DNA of 22,193 bases from an uncultured Acetobacteraceae bacterium (GTDB lineage: Bacteria; Pseudomonadota; Alphaproteobacteria; Acetobacterales; Acetobacteraceae): NCBI GenBank assembly GCA_903839965.1, contig CAIMEK010000617.1, forward strand, positions 1 to 22,193, read 5' to 3'. Shown here piece by piece: positions 22,182-22,193 of this stretch (position 1 is its first letter; the number at the start of each line of letters is the position of its first letter). The translations under genes were made by a program, and so were the position numbers. The notes under the pieces are model-generated. The model worked only from the letters and a program-made list of their open reading frames with translations, was not told the DNA's origin and ran no database searches.

Positions 22182-22193
22182 ATGGCCAACTTC
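22182..22193 (+). CDS. Start of a downstream gene, cut off by the window edge
   Basis: An ATG at 22182 opens MANF at the very edge, with GAGGG (22171-22175) about 6 nt upstream. It is 64 bp after the FAD oxidoreductase stop with no terminator between them, so co-transcription is likely. Four codons say nothing about function. Confidence 0.5.

Noticed and set aside
20600..22189. 529-codon minus-strand frame over the FAD oxidoreductase
   Set aside because: The plus-strand gene has clear FAD-binding motifs. The antisense frame is a shadow with no recognisable domain.

Overview
The window looks like chromosomal DNA from a GC-rich alphaproteobacterium, most likely Acetobacteraceae or a near relative in the old Rhodospirillales. 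This is inferred from strong GC bias at third codon positions, an AapJQM-type general amino acid transporter, a CysNC fusion, nicotinate-dehydrogenase-like molybdenum hydroxylase genes, and a secreted-repeat protein whose N-terminus resembles the Hint/AIDA-repeat proteins of that family. No rRNA, tRNA, CRISPR array, insertion sequence or phage gene was seen.

Layout. (1) 1-4305, minus strand: a two-gene surface glycoprotein cassette, with a TibC/Aah-type strand-loop-strand O-heptosyltransferase followed by its probable substrate, a giant AIDA-repeat protein that runs off the left edge (997 codons visible). (2) 4644-5534, plus: an EamA/DMT permease. (3) 5545-9119, minus: aapJ-aapQ-aapM, with a strong stem-loop between aapJ and aapQ and a foldable 79-nt leader upstream of aapJ. 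The ATPase gene aapP is absent. (4) 9224-10415: a gene-poor stretch with remnants of a family 5 solute-binding protein gene (minus, frameshifted and internally deleted) and of an OsmC-like gene (plus, 5' truncated), then two inverted repeats ahead of cysD. (5) 10416-13363, plus: cysD and cysNC for sulfate activation. cysD carries an in-frame amber codon, after which the reading frame continues intact to the normal C-terminus. (6) 20523-13400, minus: a seven-gene operon with mostly 4-bp stop/start overlaps: carbohydrate-type ABC binding protein, two permeases, inosine/uridine-type nucleoside hydrolase, [2Fe-2S] and molybdopterin subunits of a xanthine-dehydrogenase-family hydroxylase, and a secreted CAP-domain protein. 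(7) 20711-22117, plus: a divergent FAD-dependent oxidoreductase, followed by the first codons of another gene at the right edge.

How the genes work together. The first cassette probably makes and glycosylates a surface or secreted beta-solenoid. The aap genes import amino acids. cysD/cysNC activate sulfate to PAPS, if CysD is still made. The large minus-strand operon reads as an import, glycosidic-bond hydrolysis and base hydroxylation pathway for a nucleoside-like compound. That pathway is an inference from gene order and is the best candidate here for an undescribed catabolic system. The other leading oddities are the cysD amber codon and the structured aapJ leader.
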